Shown: piece by piece, positions 8,553 through 17,500 of the stretch
Layout: each line of letters begins with the position of its first letter
How positions within the stretch are numbered: position 1 is the stretch's first letter
Assembly (NCBI GenBank): GCA_965223095.1
Contig: OZ244979.1
Span: 620,001-684,000 of the forward strand
Length of the DNA stretch: 64,000 nucleotides
Direction of reading: 5' to 3'
Source of the DNA: J054 sp965223095
GTDB taxonomy: Bacteria; Pseudomonadota; Gammaproteobacteria; Steroidobacterales; GCA-2729495
Notes under the pieces: model-generated
What the model saw: the letters and a program-made list of their open reading frames with translations, nothing else
Told to the model about the DNA's origin: nothing
Databases searched by the model: none
Made by a program: the position numbers and the translations under genes

Positions 8553-8586
8553 AAAAAAAGGCCCGCGCGATAGCGTGGGCCTTTTC
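8553..8586. terminator. Bidirectional intrinsic terminator between rpoH and the OmpA lipoprotein gene
   Basis: A nine-base-pair GC-rich stem, GGCCCGCGC (8560-8568) with GCGTGGGCC (8573-8581) and one G-T pair, closes a GATA loop. It is flanked by A7 on the left and TTTT on the right, so each strand has a U-rich tail. It serves the convergent genes on both sides. Confidence 0.88.
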
Positions 8587-8634
8587 TATTTCGATTCGAG
8601 CAGAGCTTTTTACCAGCTCGCGCTCTAGCGAAAT

Positions 8635-9312
8635 TTAGGCCGTCAAGGGCACGATGGTGATTTCCACGCGGCGATTCAGTGTCCGGCCTTGGGAGCTGCT
8701 GTTATCGGCTACCGGATGACGCTCACCGGCGCCAACTGGGATGAAGCGATCGCCGCGAATCTGGCGCGAAACCAGGTATTGCACCACACTGTTGGCGCGC
8801 CGCTCAGACAACACTTGGTTGTAAGAGTCGCTGCCGCTGCTGTCCGTGTGCCCGGCCACTTCGACGATGGATTGTTCAAATTCATCCAACACCAGGCCCA
8901 CGGAATCCAACACGGGATAGAAGCTGGATGAAACATCCGCACTGTCCACGGCGAAGGTCACATTGCCCGGCATATTCAGGGTGATGTTGTCGCCAATGCG
9001 AGTCACGCTAACGCCGGTGCCTTCAAGGCGCTGACGCAGCTTCATTTCTTGGCGATCCATGTAGTAACCCACACCGCCGCCCGCCAGTGCACCCACGCCC
9101 GCACCAATCAAGGCGCGCTTCTTGCGCTCGGCCGAATCGTCACCTGAGATCAGACCAACCACGGCACCAGCGGCGGCACCAATGGCGGCACCTTTAACGG
9201 TGTTGCTGGTCTTTTGCTCCCCCGTGTAGGGGTCCAAAGTCGTGCAAGCCGACAACATGACGGCTGCGATAGTCACTAAAACTGTCCATTTCCTTGAGAT
9301 TTGGCTATCCAT
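8635..9312 (-). CDS. OmpA-family peptidoglycan-associated lipoprotein with glycine zipper
   Basis: A 225-residue outer-membrane lipoprotein. It has a signal peptide ending in lipobox LSAC (acylated Cys23), a glycine-zipper segment rich in GAAxGAxxG (about 38-75) and a C-terminal OmpA-like domain (about 110-222) with the peptidoglycan-binding signature VAGHTDSSGSDSYNQVLSER. I chose the ATG at 9312 (MDSQIS) because GGAGAG lies 8 bases before it; the longer frame to 9339 lacks this. The layout matches YiaD-like proteins, which tether the outer membrane to the cell wall. Confidence 0.9.
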   Translation of the reverse strand: MDSQISRKWTVLVTIAAVMLSACTTLDPYTGEQKTSNTVKGAAIGAAAGAVVGLISGDDSAERKKRALIGAGVGALAGGGVGYYMDRQEMKLRQRLEGTGVSVTRIGDNITLNMPGNVTFAVDSADVSSSFYPVLDSVGLVLDEFEQSIVEVAGHTDSSGSDSYNQVLSERRANSVVQYLVSRQIRGDRFIPVGAGERHPVADNSSSQGRTLNRRVEITIVPLTA

Positions 9313-9446
9313 GTTTAAGTCTCTCCTTGCGCCAAACATAGCGTGGGGGCGTTATTACACAGGCTTGGACCGGATTCAATGACCCAGTTCCGTTTTCCAT
9401 AATTAGCGGGCTTGCGTGGGGCTTTTCAAGCCCTTAGGGTCAGCAA

Positions 9447-9923
9447 ATGCGCGATATCAGCTCTGTTCATCACTGGCTAGACGAATACGCTCAGGACCAC
9501 CAAAACCCCACCAATCAGCGTATTCACAAGCTGTGCGTGCCCGTCATAGTCGTCAGCCTAATCGGGCTACTCTGGGCGATCCCGGTGCCGAAGGAATTCA
9601 CCGCCATATCACCGGCACTGAATTGGGGCACGGCTTTCTTGCTGGCTGCCAGCGTGTACTACTTGATCATGTCCTGGCCACTGGCCTTGGGCATGGCGCC
9701 GCTGATGTTGCTCACCGTCGTCATTGTGAATTGGCTGGATGGACTGGCTTGGCCGCTGTGGGCAACATCTGCGCTACTGTTCGTTGTGGCTTGGATTGGC
9801 CAGTTCTATGGCCACCTGCTTGAGGGAAAACGGCCGGCGTTCTTTCGCGATCTGCAATTTCTAATGATCGGTCCACTCTGGATCTTGGCGGGCCTGTACC
9901 GGCGCTTGGGCTTTAGTTACTGA
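9447..9923 (+). CDS. Mpo1-like (DUF962/YGL010w) membrane protein
   Basis: A 158-residue integral membrane protein with about four helices. The N-terminal WLDEYAQDHQNPTNQRIHKLCVP and later QFYGHLLEGKRPAF carry the conserved histidine-containing motifs (H-x3-H and GH) of the DUF962 family. The yeast member Mpo1 is an iron-dependent dioxygenase acting on 2-hydroxy fatty acids; whether bacterial homologues share that reaction is not settled. The MATE gene follows 5 bases later and is probably co-transcribed. Confidence 0.85.
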   Translation: MRDISSVHHWLDEYAQDHQNPTNQRIHKLCVPVIVVSLIGLLWAIPVPKEFTAISPALNWGTAFLLAASVYYLIMSWPLALGMAPLMLLTVVIVNWLDGLAWPLWATSALLFVVAWIGQFYGHLLEGKRPAFFRDLQFLMIGPLWILAGLYRRLGFSY

Positions 9924-9928
9924 ACCCT

Positions 9929-11275
9929 TTGAATACCAGCCCAGAGCACTATAGCCATCAGGCCATCGGCCGTATTGCCGTGCCCATGATTTTGTCGGCC
10001 TTGACCACCCCCTTGCTAGGCATGGTGGACATGGCCGTGGTCGGCCAACTGGAGGAAGCCTATTACTTGGGTGCGGTGGCCGTGGGGGCGACGGTTTTCA
10101 GCACCTTATTTATGAGTCTAAATTTCTTGCGCATGGGAACTACGGGTCTGACGGCCCAGGCCTATGGCGCGCAATCGACAACGGGCCTGCGGGCCACACT
10201 GGGACAAGGCTGTATTACGGCTCTGCTGTTAGCCCTTTGCTTGTTGCTGCTACAAACGCCACTACTGGATATCGCCCTCCGATTGATCAGACCCAGTCAG
10301 GACGTTGCCCGCGAAGCCGGCCTCTACTATGACATTCGCATTTGGAGCGCACCGGCTTGGTTGCTGAATTTTGTGCTCATTGGCTGGTTGTTGGGCCTGC
10401 AAAAGGCCCGTGCCACGCTCATGGTCGTGTTGGCGGCCAATGGCACCAACATTGTCCTAGATTTTTGGTTCGTGATGGGTTTGGGCTGGCGGGTGCAGGG
10501 TGTTGCACTGGCCAGCTTGATCGCCGAGGTGGTGGGCTTGTTAGTGGCACTGTTCTTTGTCAGCCGCCTATTGCGCGACCACCCGGGTAACTGGCGCAGT
10601 ATCGGTTTGCTGGATGCGCGAGCATATCTGCGACTGTTTCGAATCAACAGCGACTTGTTCCTGCGCACCATCACCCTGATGCTGGTATTCGCCTTCATTA
10701 CCGCGCAGGGCGCCCGATTAGGCGATGCCGTATTGGCGGCCAATGCCATTCTGATTAACTTTCAGTACTTGATGTCGTATGCCTTGGACGGGGTTGCTCA
10801 TGCCGCGGAGGCGCTGGTCGGGCGAGCGGCCGGTGCGAACGACCGGGCGGGTTTGCTGCTGGCCGTGCGCAGAACGCTGAAATGGTCGCTGGGCTTCGCA
10901 TTCTGTTTCACGCTGGCTTACGCTGTCTTCGGGCAAAATTTAATTGCCTTGCTGACCAGCATTGACAGTCTACGTGACTTAGCGGCTGTCTACTTGCCCT
11001 GGCTCATTATTTCGCCTTTGATTTCTGTCTGGAGTTTTCTTTATGACGGCGTTTACGTGGGTATTACGCAAACGCGGGCGATGATGCTCATCATGGTGGG
11101 CTCGGCTCTGGGCTTATTTTTACCGGCCTGGTATTTTTCCAGTTCGCTGGGCAACCACGCGCTGTGGCTGGCATTCACCTTATTTATGGCGGGGCGCGGT
11201 GTCGGCATGCACGTTTGGTTTCGTCAATTGCTGGCAAATGGTCGACTGCCCTCCCTCGCGCAGGAGCCGAATTGA
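9929..11275 (+). CDS. MATE-family multidrug/organic cation exporter (DinF-like)
   Basis: A 448-residue inner-membrane antiporter with twelve predicted helices in two related halves. It opens with IGRIAVPMILSALTTPLLGMVDMAVVGQL, a typical DinF-subfamily N-terminus; other segments fit the pattern (AYGA and QKARA after helices 2 and 5). The start appears to be TTG at 9929: there is a stop just upstream in frame and no ATG before the conserved region. The product exports cationic drugs or metabolites using an ion gradient; its substrate cannot be read from sequence. The stop overlaps the next start by one base. Confidence 0.88.
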   Translation: MNTSPEHYSHQAIGRIAVPMILSALTTPLLGMVDMAVVGQLEEAYYLGAVAVGATVFSTLFMSLNFLRMGTTGLTAQAYGAQSTTGLRATLGQGCITALLLALCLLLLQTPLLDIALRLIRPSQDVAREAGLYYDIRIWSAPAWLLNFVLIGWLLGLQKARATLMVVLAANGTNIVLDFWFVMGLGWRVQGVALASLIAEVVGLLVALFFVSRLLRDHPGNWRSIGLLDARAYLRLFRINSDLFLRTITLMLVFAFITAQGARLGDAVLAANAILINFQYLMSYALDGVAHAAEALVGRAAGANDRAGLLLAVRRTLKWSLGFAFCFTLAYAVFGQNLIALLTSIDSLRDLAAVYLPWLIISPLISVWSFLYDGVYVGITQTRAMMLIMVGSALGLFLPAWYFSSSLGNHALWLAFTLFMAGRGVGMHVWFRQLLANGRLPSLAQEPN

Positions 11276-11832
11276 TGCACGAAGAAAAAAACCCGTGGCA
11301 GACCCTCGCGATACGCGAGGTTTACGATAACGATTGGATCACCGTGACGGCAGAAGAAGTGATCCGGCCCTCGGGCAACCCCGGAGTTTACGGCAAGGTC
11401 AGTTTTAAGAATCTTGCCTGCGGCATTGTTCCCATTGCAGCCAACGGCGACACCTGGCTGGTCGGGCAATATCGCTACACACTGAATCTGTACTCCTGGG
11501 AAATTCCTATGGGTGGTGTTGACCCTGGCGAGGCCGCCTTGGCCGGCGCACAACGCGAACTCAAGGAAGAAACTGGTTTGACGGCCCAGCGCTGGGAAAA
11601 GATTTTGGATTGCCACGTCAGCAATTCAATCACCGACGAGGCCGGTTGCGTGTTTGTGGCCGAAGATCTCACCGAGGGCGACACCGATTTTGATGACAGC
11701 GAAGATTTGCGAATTCGCCGCCTACCCTTTCATCAAGCTTTGGCCATGGCCATGAGCGGCGAGATTAGCGACTTGTTGAGCATGACCGGCCTACTGAAGT
11801 TAGCGAGTCTGCGACCTGAGTTACGCAACTAA
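11275..11832 (+). CDS. NUDIX hydrolase, ADP-sugar pyrophosphatase-like
   Basis: A 185-residue protein with a complete Nudix box: Gly80-x5-Glu86-x7-Arg94-Glu-Leu-Lys-Glu-Glu-x-Gly101-Leu. This box binds Mg2+ and hydrolyses nucleoside diphosphates linked to another group. The fold context (QYRYTLNLYSWEIPMGGVDPGE) resembles the ADP-ribose/ADP-sugar branch (NudF-like), but the substrate is not certain. The ATG at 11275 overlaps the MATE stop by one base, so the ORF extending upstream into the MATE gene is not used. IDH follows after 41 bases with its own promoter. Confidence 0.87.
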   Translation: MHEEKNPWQTLAIREVYDNDWITVTAEEVIRPSGNPGVYGKVSFKNLACGIVPIAANGDTWLVGQYRYTLNLYSWEIPMGGVDPGEAALAGAQRELKEETGLTAQRWEKILDCHVSNSITDEAGCVFVAEDLTEGDTDFDDSEDLRIRRLPFHQALAMAMSGEISDLLSMTGLLKLASLRPELRN

Positions 11833-11858
11833 AGCGTACGCATGGCAGCAGCTGCCGG

Positions 11859-11864
11859 TATAAT
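11859..11864 (+). promoter_or_regulatory. Candidate -10 element (TATAAT) for isocitrate dehydrogenase
   Basis: A perfect TATAAT ends 9 bases before the ATG at 11874. The expected start of transcription would be about 2-3 bases before the ATG, giving a nearly leaderless mRNA. No clear -35 hexamer or Shine-Dalgarno sequence is visible. Confidence 0.5.
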
Positions 11865-11873
11865 CCGCCACCC

Positions 11874-12893
11874 ATGAGTACTAAAGCCGTATTGATCCCT
11901 GGCGATGGGATCGGACCCGAGATCACTGCTGCCACTTTACGTGTGTTGGACGCCGCCGGTGCCCAAATCGACTGGATAGAGCGTCACGCGGGCGTTGCCG
12001 CCATGGAAGCCGGCGACGAGGTGTTACCCGCAAGCACGCTGAGTGCTTTCCGCGAACACAAGGTCGCCTTGAAAGGACCTTGCACAACACCGGTTGGCCA
12101 GGGTTTTCAATCGGTGAATGTTCAGCTACGCAAGACCTTCGATCTTTACGCCGCCGTACGCCCGGTACGCAACCTGCCCGGGATCGAGACGCGCTTTGAC
12201 AATGTAGACATTGTGGTTATTCGCGAGAACACCGAGAGCTTGTATAGCGGCGTGGAAAACGAAATCACGCCCGGGGTTGTGATGAGCATGAAGGTCGCCA
12301 CCGAGAAAGGCTGCACGAGAATTGCGCGCTGGGCTTTTAACTATGCGCGTCAACGTGAGCGAAAAAAGGTTAGCGTGTTTCATAAAGCAAACATCATGAA
12401 GCTCACGGACGGCATGTTTATTCGCCGCGCCCGGGAAGTGCATGACGCGGATTATTCGGACATTGAATTCGATACCGTCATCATCGATGCGGCCTGCATG
12501 CGCATGGTGCAAAATCCGGGGCAATTCGACATGCTGCTGCTGGAAAATCTCTATGGTGACGTGGTATCCGACCTCTGCGCCGGCCTAGTCGGGGGTCTGG
12601 GCGTGGTACCAGGTGCTAACTTTGGAGACGATGGCGCAATTTTCGAAGCCGTACATGGCTCGGCACCGGATATCGCCGGTAAGAATGTCGCGAATCCCTT
12701 GGCGTTGATGATGTCGGCCGTGATGATGTTGAATTACTTGGCGGATACTCGCGGTGATGAAATGCAGCGCCAAGCCGCCCAGCGAATAAAATCAGCTTAT
12801 GACCAGGCCTTGCGGGATAATCAAAAAACCCGCGATCTAGGAGGGTCTTTGGATACGGATAGTTTCGCGGATGCGGTGATTGAACGGCTTTAG
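11874..12893 (+). CDS. NAD-dependent isocitrate dehydrogenase
   Basis: Oxidatively decarboxylates isocitrate to 2-oxoglutarate in the TCA cycle. The 339-residue protein belongs to the beta-decarboxylating dehydrogenase family: LIPGDGIGPEI at the N-terminus, substrate motifs SVNVQLRKTFDLYAAVRP and ENTESLYSG, and the metal-binding segment NLYGDVVSDLCAGLVGGLG, followed by EAVHGSAPDIAGKNVANP. Length and pattern fit short NAD-type IDH rather than the longer NADP enzyme of E. coli. Homoisocitrate or isopropylmalate dehydrogenase are alternatives, but no lysine or leucine pathway genes are adjacent. Confidence 0.87.
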   Translation: MSTKAVLIPGDGIGPEITAATLRVLDAAGAQIDWIERHAGVAAMEAGDEVLPASTLSAFREHKVALKGPCTTPVGQGFQSVNVQLRKTFDLYAAVRPVRNLPGIETRFDNVDIVVIRENTESLYSGVENEITPGVVMSMKVATEKGCTRIARWAFNYARQRERKKVSVFHKANIMKLTDGMFIRRAREVHDADYSDIEFDTVIIDAACMRMVQNPGQFDMLLLENLYGDVVSDLCAGLVGGLGVVPGANFGDDGAIFEAVHGSAPDIAGKNVANPLALMMSAVMMLNYLADTRGDEMQRQAAQRIKSAYDQALRDNQKTRDLGGSLDTDSFADAVIERL

Positions 12894-14065
12894 GTTTCCT
12901 TGGGTAAAACATTCTCCAAAATTCGCAGATAGTTCGCACCCATAATCTTGGTAACGTCTTTGCGGCTGTAACCATGGGCCAAGAGCGCGTGCGTAATGAG
13001 CGGCATGCCGGCCACGTCAACGATGACTCGCGAGGTACCGTCGAAATCGGAACCTAAGGCGATATGATCAGTCCCAACCAGCCCGGCGATGTAGTCAACG
13101 GTTCTCAGGAAATCTGCAATCTCTTCGCCGCACAGCACGCCGGGCCAAAAACCGACGCCTACCACACCGCCGTTCTCAGCAATCCTACGAATATGCTCAT
13201 CGGACAAATTCCGATTCCTTGCACAGGCGCCCTTAGCGCCGCCATGCGAGACCACCATGGGTGCTCTCGATAGCGAAAGCACGTCGTCTATCAGCGGTTC
13301 CGATGCGTGGGCGAGATCAATCACCACATCCCGTTGGCTCGCCTGCGCAAGGATTTGCCGGCCCAAGGGTGTAATACCATAGCGATTCCAACCACCTGAA
13401 CCGCCACCGACCTCGTTGTCAAAATGATGCGTCAAGCTGATCATTCGGACGCCAGCTTCTATTAGCGGCACAAAGTTTTCGATCTTGCCGTCCAAAATAT
13501 GCATGCCTTCCACAGCAGCAACGATGCCCAGCACTTTCCGACCATCGCTCTTCATTTTACGAAGACGCTCTACGTCGGCTTGCGAGGTGATCACGAACAT
13601 ATAATCCGCGTTGCGTTTAACGATGGCGTGCATCGACTCCAGCAAATACATCCCGCGTTCGAAATTCGAGAACCAAGTTCGCATGGGCCGCCCCATGACC
13701 ACGGAGCTCGGTACCAAATTGTTAAAACCGCGTATGGCACCGCGATCAAAAACCTTAAGCAGCAAGGGCACTTCAGTGGCCAAGGCGAAAGTCAGCACAG
13801 ATACGCCACCGGCTTCAATGCGATCGCCGCTGATATGCGCGTGCTGGTGATTGGCGGTTGGATCAATGCCAAAGTTAAGCGTGTCGGCATGCAAATCTGC
13901 CACGATCAAATCCTTGTGAATGGCCAGGCTGGCCGCGTCGTACTCGTAGGGTGAAGGATTGATCGAGTTCAGAAATAGCTGGTAGGCATAGCGGCCGACG
14001 ATACCGATGCTAAGGAATGCGACTAGGCAAATGAAAAGCGCTGTCAGTACAATCTTTTTCGGCAT
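12890..14065 (-). CDS. Membrane dipeptidase, peptidase family M19
   Basis: A 391-residue zinc dipeptidase with an N-terminal membrane anchor (about residues 5-28), so it probably acts on the periplasmic side. M19 motifs are in order: DLHADTL (His-x-Asp zinc ligands), VEGMH (bridging Glu), SLTHHFDN, DLAHAS and VVSHGGAKGACARNRNLSDEH with the conserved His and Arg, then ALGSDFDG. It hydrolyses dipeptides including some with D-residues in known relatives. The stop overlaps convergent IDH by 4 bases. A -10-like AATAAT lies only 4 bases before the ATG. Confidence 0.92.
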   Translation of the reverse strand: MPKKIVLTALFICLVAFLSIGIVGRYAYQLFLNSINPSPYEYDAASLAIHKDLIVADLHADTLNFGIDPTANHQHAHISGDRIEAGGVSVLTFALATEVPLLLKVFDRGAIRGFNNLVPSSVVMGRPMRTWFSNFERGMYLLESMHAIVKRNADYMFVITSQADVERLRKMKSDGRKVLGIVAAVEGMHILDGKIENFVPLIEAGVRMISLTHHFDNEVGGGSGGWNRYGITPLGRQILAQASQRDVVIDLAHASEPLIDDVLSLSRAPMVVSHGGAKGACARNRNLSDEHIRRIAENGGVVGVGFWPGVLCGEEIADFLRTVDYIAGLVGTDHIALGSDFDGTSRVIVDVAGMPLITHALLAHGYSRKDVTKIMGANYLRILENVLPKET

Positions 14066-14069
14066 TTGA

Positions 14070-14087
14070 ATTATTGGGGACAGTGAC
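14070..14087 (-). promoter_or_regulatory. Candidate leaderless promoter of the dipeptidase, with GTCACTGTCCCC box
   Basis: On the minus strand, GTCACTGTCCCC (14087-14076) is followed directly by AATAAT (14075-14070), 4 bases, then the ATG. The same 12-base box precedes TATAAT at the hydrolase gene start near 23.85 kb. Confidence 0.4.
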
Positions 14088-14282
14088 TACCTATGTTTGC
14101 ACGCCATCCGACTACCTAGCGTCAATAAGCTGGAAGCGAAGATTCATTTTTCATCAAAAACTTGTGGAAAGTTGTAGAATCTTAGGAGACTCTGGTCAGA
14201 GTAGCAATCCAAGCGATTTAGTGTGAGTATATAAGTCACTTTCAAGAACCCTGGATAATTAACCGAGATTGCCACGAAAGCG

Positions 14283-14987
14283 ATGGACGTTCATGCGCCT
14301 GCAACGGTATCACTTAGTAGTTGCTTTCTATTTCGTGATTTACCAAAAGAGTCTTTGGCGCGAGTTGCAGCATTAGCGAAAACTCGAAAATTTTCCCGCA
14401 AGCAAACTATCTTTTCGGTGGGCGATGTCGGCGATGCCCTTTACGGCATTATTGCCGGAAAAGTTCGTATCGTGGCGAATGCCGAAGACGGCAGAGAAGT
14501 TTTTCTGAATATTCTTAATTCCGGTGCAGTTTTTGGTGAAGTAGCAGTAATCGATGGCAAGTCCCGAACCGCCGGAGCCATCGCCATTGAAGACTCCGTG
14601 TTGTGGGCAATCGAACGAACTGAATTTTTGCGACTACTGCATGAGGACCCGGAGCTATCTGTTCATTTACTTCAGGTATTTTGTGAACGTATTCGATGGA
14701 CTAGCGGGCTGGTAGAAGATTCCGTGTTTTTGAATGTTCCCCACCGGCTTGGCAAAAGACTACTTCAGCTCGTATCAACCAACGGTGAGCAGGTTGAAGA
14801 GGGTTATAGACTACGTATATCACAAGGCGAACTTGCGCAATTCTTGAGCGTGTCTCGCCAAGTTGTCAATCAACATCTCCAGGATTGGAGAAAGTCAGGC
14901 GTAGTTTCGCTAACGCGTGGGTCAATTACTATCTTAGATATGGAAGGACTTCAATCTTCGCTGACTCCCACGAAACCAAGCGAATGA
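14283..14987 (+). CDS. Crp/Fnr-family transcriptional regulator
   Basis: A 234-residue regulator with an N-terminal cyclic-nucleotide-binding beta-barrel (about 15-130; GDVGDALYGIIAGKVRI and SGAVFGEVAVIDGKSRTAGAIA) and a C-terminal winged helix-turn-helix (about 165-225; SQGELAQFLSVSRQVVNQHLQDW). The GEVAVIDGKSRTA segment resembles a phosphate-binding cassette, so cAMP or cGMP binding is plausible. There are no FNR-type N-terminal cysteine clusters. Its stop overlaps the next start as ATGA, coupling it to a class III nucleotide cyclase, so it is probably the receptor for that cyclase's product (inference). Confidence 0.9.
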   Translation: MDVHAPATVSLSSCFLFRDLPKESLARVAALAKTRKFSRKQTIFSVGDVGDALYGIIAGKVRIVANAEDGREVFLNILNSGAVFGEVAVIDGKSRTAGAIAIEDSVLWAIERTEFLRLLHEDPELSVHLLQVFCERIRWTSGLVEDSVFLNVPHRLGKRLLQLVSTNGEQVEEGYRLRISQGELAQFLSVSRQVVNQHLQDWRKSGVVSLTRGSITILDMEGLQSSLTPTKPSE

Positions 14988-17470
14988 GCGGCTATCAACG
15001 TCGAATTGCCTCAGTAATTGCGGTTGATGTTGTCGAATTCAGTCGTCAGATGGAGTCCGACGAGCAATCGACCTTAGACGCTTTAATGGTAAGGCGAAGT
15101 ATCTTTTCTCGGCTTGTCGAAAAATATGGTGGTCGAGAATTTGGCAGCGTGGGTGACAGCATGATGGCGGAGTTGCCGAGCGCACTCGATGCTGTGCGTT
15201 GTTCAATTGAACTGCAGCAGGAGTTCCAAGATGTAAATAACCCTGCGCTGCCCCAAAACCGAATGCAGTTAAGAATTGGCATCAACCTCGGTGATGTCCA
15301 GGAAAAGCGAGGAGCGCTGTATGGAAACACGGTAAATATAGCGGCGCGACTCCAGGAAATTGCGCCGGCAGGCGGCATCTTGATTTCCGCAGCAGTTCGC
15401 GAACAAGTAAAAAAAAATGCCAATATCAATTTGGTGTATTCCGGAAATCGTTCGGTCAAAAATATTTCTGAACCCATCGCAACGTATATCGTAAGCGATG
15501 GATCAGCAGGATTTTTTGGCTGGCGGGCTCGATTTACTGCGCTCAATCTTCGTAAGATTTTTGTTCCTGCAGCCTACCTAGTCGCAATTCTCATTGCGTT
15601 TTCGGTTTATCACTTTGCATTTAGAGTTCGCGACGCCGGGACTCTCGGCAAACCTAATTCTGCAATCAAAACGGTTGCCATACTGCCCTTTGATATTCAT
15701 GACTCGGACGATGAGGAAATTGCGTTGTTTGCCAGCGGCTTGCGTGAGGAGCTGCACTCGCAGCTGGGCAAAATCGCGGACATACGGGTGACATCCCGAA
15801 ACTCAAGCGCTCAATTTTCTGGACCTGAAAAAGATATAAGAGCTGTCGCTCGCGAGCTGAATGTCTCATCAATATTGGATGGGACTATTCAGAGGCTCGA
15901 ACAACAGATTCGGGTTCGTATTGAATTAATAGATGGTAAGAGTCAGCTGAATTTATGGAGTGATAGCTTTCCGCAAGAACTCGATGCGCAACGATTTTTT
16001 CTAAAGCAAGCTGAAATCGCCAATAACATAGCACGGGCGTTGAAGTCGGATTTAACCGCCGAAGATCGAGAACGGCTTGCAGTACTACCGACAAACAACT
16101 TCGACGCGCTAAGAAGCTATTGGATTGCACGCGATAACATAGATAAGCGAACAGTTGAAGGTCTCGATGAAGCGGTAATGCATCTTCAAGACGCGCTCGC
16201 TTTGGATCCGAATTTTCTTGAAGCCAAGACTGCGTTGGCAGATACTTATTTATTGCAAGGCAGCTACACGGGAACCCCTAGAGCAAATTTGTATCGGACC
16301 GCAAAAGGTTTGATTGACGAGGTATTGGCGTCGGTTGGCGGGGTATCCGGAAAATCAGAATCCGCTGATGCATATAGCTCACGTGGTTTTTTTCATCATG
16401 AAAGTGGCAATTATTCGGCTGCAACAGCGGATTTTCAGCGGGCTCTGGCGCTGAATCCAAGTAGTGTCGATGCGCATCGCCGCTACGGTATCTTGCTGCT
16501 TGAACTGGGCCAAGGCAAAGCGGCGCTAGAACAATTCGAATCTGCATACCGCCTTGATCCTTTGTCTTCGATTGCTGGCTTAAACCTATCTGATGCACTG
16601 GCGATGACAGGGCAGTTTAAAAATGCCTTAAACGTTGCAGAAAATACCATCAGCATTGCACCGCGATCTTGGCACGGTTATTGGACTAAAGGGTTTTTAC
16701 ACTGGACAGTTGACGGCAAATTTGCGAAGGCTTTTAGACCAATTAACGAAAGCTTTGGATTAACACGTGAACCGCTTTCTGAGAATGCGGCGCTTCTCGC
16801 AATGTTTTATTTAGACTTGGGTGATGTTGTTCGTGCCGATTGTTGGGCGCGACAGGCCTGGGCTAAAAATCCTGAAAGCTTCTATACAAACTACGCCATG
16901 CAGAATTTAAGCCTATTTCGCGGCGACGCATCCGCAGCGGAAATATATGCGGCAGAAAGTCTAAAATACTATCCGCTATGGTGGCGAGCATCGATTAACG
17001 ATGATGCTGACGATCGTATTCGCGGCTTGCTAGAAGAAGAGAAACCCATTGTAGATCGATCGAATTTCGGGATTGCGATTGATCTTGCACATCGGCTAAA
17101 AATATCTGGAGATAGCGCACGGGCCAACAAACTAATTGATGGTGTGGAATCTGTAATCGACGCCATCCCGCGACTTGGATTTTACGGATACTGGGTTGAC
17201 GACGCACGATTGTATGCACTCAAAAATCAACCAAAAGACGCAATAAAGGCTTTGGACGAGGCTTTAGATTCCGGCTGGCGATTTAGATGGTGGTATTTTT
17301 TCGACCACGATCCAGTTCTTGCATCACTCAGAAATATTCCCGAGTATCAAAGAATGCGCGAAGATATAACGACTCAAATAAATGGAGAACTCAAGGAGAT
17401 CCGCTCTAGTGAGCAACGGCACCTATTTTGCACGCCGATTGACTTCGAAGCCATTATCGTAGAACCCTAG
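14984..17470 (+). CDS. Class III adenylate/guanylate cyclase with TolB-like and TPR regions
   Basis: An 828-residue protein started at the ATG overlapping the Crp/Fnr stop. Residues 1-170 form a class III cyclase domain: Asp15 (AVDVVEFS) and Asp58 (GDSMMAEL) are the expected metal ligands, and Asn118 and Arg122 (NTVNIAARL) the transition-state pair, so it should be active. A membrane helix lies at about 192-213. Residues 228-350 resemble the TolB N-terminal/FlgO-type fold (VAILPFDIHDSDDEEIALFA), and the rest is TPR-like repeats (for example YSSRGFFHHESGNYSAATAD). The cyclase would be cytoplasmic and the C-terminal sensor part outside. Base composition is AT-richer than the flanks. Confidence 0.88.
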   Translation: MSGYQRRIASVIAVDVVEFSRQMESDEQSTLDALMVRRSIFSRLVEKYGGREFGSVGDSMMAELPSALDAVRCSIELQQEFQDVNNPALPQNRMQLRIGINLGDVQEKRGALYGNTVNIAARLQEIAPAGGILISAAVREQVKKNANINLVYSGNRSVKNISEPIATYIVSDGSAGFFGWRARFTALNLRKIFVPAAYLVAILIAFSVYHFAFRVRDAGTLGKPNSAIKTVAILPFDIHDSDDEEIALFASGLREELHSQLGKIADIRVTSRNSSAQFSGPEKDIRAVARELNVSSILDGTIQRLEQQIRVRIELIDGKSQLNLWSDSFPQELDAQRFFLKQAEIANNIARALKSDLTAEDRERLAVLPTNNFDALRSYWIARDNIDKRTVEGLDEAVMHLQDALALDPNFLEAKTALADTYLLQGSYTGTPRANLYRTAKGLIDEVLASVGGVSGKSESADAYSSRGFFHHESGNYSAATADFQRALALNPSSVDAHRRYGILLLELGQGKAALEQFESAYRLDPLSSIAGLNLSDALAMTGQFKNALNVAENTISIAPRSWHGYWTKGFLHWTVDGKFAKAFRPINESFGLTREPLSENAALLAMFYLDLGDVVRADCWARQAWAKNPESFYTNYAMQNLSLFRGDASAAEIYAAESLKYYPLWWRASINDDADDRIRGLLEEEKPIVDRSNFGIAIDLAHRLKISGDSARANKLIDGVESVIDAIPRLGFYGYWVDDARLYALKNQPKDAIKALDEALDSGWRFRWWYFFDHDPVLASLRNIPEYQRMREDITTQINGELKEIRSSEQRHLFCTPIDFEAIIVEP

Positions 17471-17500
17471 TCATTTTAATCTGCCAGATCGTTGGAAAAT

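Noticed and set aside
9929..11275. The two MATE genes (9929 and 45106) as a recent duplication
   Set aside because: Their N-termini and loop motifs belong to different MATE branches, and no long shared nucleotide stretch is visible.
14222..14239. TGTGA...TCAC half-sites before the Crp/Fnr gene as a CRP-type operator
   Set aside because: The half-sites are 9 bases apart instead of 6 and the flanks do not match; this can arise by chance in AT-rich DNA.
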